DNA of 8,268 nucleotides. Source: Acidobacteriota bacterium (GTDB lineage: Bacteria; Acidobacteriota; Vicinamibacteria; Vicinamibacterales; Vicinamibacteraceae). Positions within the stretch are counted from its first letter, which is position 1. Each line of letters begins with the position of its first letter. The position numbers and the translations under genes are program-made. Under the pieces are notes generated by a model. That model was not told the origin of the DNA and searched no databases. It worked only from the letters and a program-made list of their open reading frames with translations. The stretch is from assembly GCA_023418055.1 (NCBI GenBank), contig JAEZDP010000253.1:1-8268 (forward strand), written 5' to 3'. Positions 7,204 through 8,268 of this stretch are shown here, one piece after another.

Positions 7204-8109
7204 CTAACAGGAGGCCGACGAAAAAATTTCGTCGGTGGCCACCGTCCCCGGAGCCACCACAGCCGTGTCGGTGACCACACACCGCGTCAGGCGGCACGCG
7301 GCGCCGACCTGCGCGCCGGGCCAGACGATGGTCTCGCGCAGGTGGGCGTCGGGGGCGACCCGGGCCGTGCTGGCGATGGTATTGCCGTCGGCGTCGGATG
7401 CCACGGCCGCACAGGTCGCCCGGTAGTCGTCGACCGTGCCGACGTCCAGCCAGCGTGCCTCGCACACGTGTCCGCGCACCGCCTCGGGGCTGGTCCGCAT
7501 CAGCGCCGGGTAGAGACGGCCGATCGACTCGGCGGGCTCGTCGTCGGGGAGGTGTGCGAAGACATCACGCTGCACCACCTGAATTCCCGGGAAGTGCCAG
7601 GATGGCTCGGCGGCATCGCGGCGCGTGAAACCAGCGACCCGTCCGTTGGCCGTCACCTGCACGCCTCCGTACTTGCCGGCCACCGGATGCGGCATCAGCC
7701 CCAATGTCACGGCCGCGTGCCTGTCGAAGTGGGCTTCGACCAGTGCACGCACGGGGAGATCGCACAGCGAGTCGCCGTTCACCACGAGCAGCGTCTCGCC
7801 CTCGATGAGCGGAAGGGCATGCCGGATGCCGCCGGCCGATCCGAGCACCCGTGGCTGCTCCCACGTGTACCGCACCCGGAGGCCGGTACCCGTCCCGTCG
7901 CCGACGGCGCGCGCAACGCTCTCGGGCTTGTAGTGAAGATTCAGCACCGCGTCCCGGACGCCTTGTGCCGCCAGGCCCCGCAGGATGTGGACGATGAGCG
8001 GGTCGTCACCCACCGGCAGCGCCGGCTTTGCCCGGAGGAAGGTGAGGGGACGCAGGCGCGTGCCGAGACCCGCGGTGAGCACGAGGGCCGGCACCGGCCA
8101 CGCGCTCAT
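7204..8109 (-). CDS. Sugar-1-phosphate nucleotidyltransferase (COG1208 type, MurU- or mannose-1-P guanylyltransferase-like)
   Basis: The 301-residue enzyme would activate a sugar 1-phosphate with an NTP to give an NDP-sugar and pyrophosphate. The N-terminal Rossmann-like domain carries the pyrophosphorylase signature TAGLGTRLRPLT (12-23) with Lys28 in the AKPALPV segment, LGSAGGIRHA (89-98), VVNGDSL (109-115, Asp113 a likely metal ligand) and WLDVGTVDDY (220-229, Asp222). A short left-handed beta-helix-like tail follows (about 240-295, with IASTARVAPDAHLRETIVWP). The ATG at 8109 overlaps the upstream stop as ATGA, pointing to translational coupling; a GTG at 8148 would add 13 unconvincing residues. 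The neighbouring AmgK-like kinase makes UDP-MurNAc or a related nucleotide sugar a candidate product. The base or sugar specificity cannot be read from sequence by eye; GDP-mannose and dTDP/UDP-glucose enzymes share the same motifs. Confidence 0.88.
   Translation of the reverse strand: MSAWPVPALVLTAGLGTRLRPLTFLRAKPALPVGDDPLIVHILRGLAAQGVRDAVLNLHYKPESVARAVGDGTGTGLRVRYTWEQPRVLGSAGGIRHALPLIEGETLLVVNGDSLCDLPVRALVEAHFDRHAAVTLGLMPHPVAGKYGGVQVTANGRVAGFTRRDAAEPSWHFPGIQVVQRDVFAHLPDDEPAESIGRLYPALMRTSPEAVRGHVCEARWLDVGTVDDYRATCAAVASDADGNTIASTARVAPDAHLRETIVWPGAQVGAACRLTRCVVTDTAVVAPGTVATDEIFSSASC
7215..7235. repeat. Perfect 9-bp inverted repeat at the 3' end of the nucleotidyltransferase gene
   Basis: CCGACGAAA (7215-7223) and TTTCGTCGG (7227-7235) are perfect reverse complements separated by three A residues. 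The repeat lies in the last codons of the nucleotidyltransferase, 9 bp from its stop at 7206-7204, and includes an A/T run that stands out in this GC-rich DNA. On the transcribed strand the hairpin is followed by CCTCC, not by U residues, so it is not a standard intrinsic terminator. Confidence 0.7.
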
Positions 8110-8268
8110 GCCGGAAACACCATGTGGTCGCTGTCGGCAAGCCCCCACGCGTCGCGGCGGGCGAAGAAGAGGCTGGCGTACGAGGCCGTGAGGTAGTGCG
8201 GCTCATCGCGGCCGAGGGCCTCGGCGGCCGTGCGGATGGCGTCCGCCTCGCCCTCGAGTTCCACGAAC
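8106..8268 (-). CDS. CYTH-domain protein (class IV adenylate cyclase/triphosphatase-like), C-terminal part (partial)
   Basis: Only the last 53 residues before the TGA at 8108-8106 are in the window; the 5' part lies beyond 8268. The fragment begins FVELEGEADAIRTAAEALG, which matches the C-terminal half of CYTH domains, where a (F/W)xE(I/L)EG strand is followed by an amphipathic helix and then a Tyr-rich ASYASLFF segment. CYTH proteins bind triphosphorylated substrates in a tunnel and include adenylate cyclase CyaB and thiamine triphosphatase; polyphosphate-related activities are also known. The substrate cannot be deduced because the N-terminal ExExK motif is outside the window. The stop overlaps the next gene's ATG (ATGA), indicating an operon with the nucleotidyltransferase. 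The family call rests on a short fragment and is moderate. Confidence 0.6.
   Translation of the reverse strand, partial: FVELEGEADAIRTAAEALGRDEPHYLTASYASLFFARRDAWGLADSDHMVFPA

Noticed and set aside
8107..8148. GTG start at 8148 for the nucleotidyltransferase
   Set aside because: The 13 extra residues (MGACRQRPHGVSG) look like frame read-through of the CYTH gene, whereas the ATG at 8109 forms a typical ATGA overlap and gives the expected short lead into the GxGTRLRP motif.
6124..8196. 690-codon open frame on the plus strand opposite the kinase and nucleotidyltransferase
   Set aside because: Same artefact: antisense to two genes with intact catalytic motifs. That its length equals the previous one is a coincidence; the two sequences are unrelated.

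Overview
The window is a GC-rich bacterial chromosome segment (by eye about two thirds G+C). Every credible gene lies on the minus strand, so transcription runs from position 8268 towards position 1. The dense one-strand packing, frequent GTG/TTG starts, the gene content and two heptanucleotide tandem-repeat arrays in a gap suggest an uncultured or environmental high-GC lineage. My best guess is Acidobacteriota (Vicinamibacteria-like), but this is an inference from style and I cannot exclude other phyla.

Layout in transcription order: (1) 8268-6160, a sugar/nucleotide cassette: the 3' end of a CYTH-domain protein, a sugar-1-phosphate nucleotidyltransferase overlapping it by ATGA, and a COG3178 phosphotransferase resembling AmgK (N-acetylmuramate/GlcNAc kinase). 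The kinase-nucleotidyltransferase pair resembles the AmgK-MurU peptidoglycan-sugar salvage pair. (2) 6105-3934, a xylose-isomerase-like TIM-barrel protein followed 9 bp later by asparaginyl-tRNA synthetase (asnS). (3) 3933-3808, a gap made almost wholly of two different 7-bp tandem repeat arrays. (4) 3807-2392, rimO, the ribosomal protein S12 methylthiotransferase. (5) 2391-2256, a gap with a candidate promoter and a good intrinsic-terminator hairpin. (6) 2255-1, the classical rimP-nusA-infB cluster, with infB leaving the window after its first 113 codons.

Together, the left two thirds form a translation and transcription block: tRNA charging (AsnRS), ribosomal protein modification (RimO), 30S maturation (RimP), elongation/termination/antitermination (NusA) and initiation (IF-2). 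The right third is probably sugar-phosphate metabolism. Most of the window is ordinary housekeeping. I do not see a phage, IS element, CRISPR array, rRNA or tRNA, nor clear evidence of an undescribed system. The points most worth a second look are the possible attenuator before rimP, the paired 7-bp repeat arrays that run into the rimO initiation region, the AmgK/MurU-like pair in its CYTH context, and a perfect 9-bp inverted repeat at the 3' end of the nucleotidyltransferase gene.
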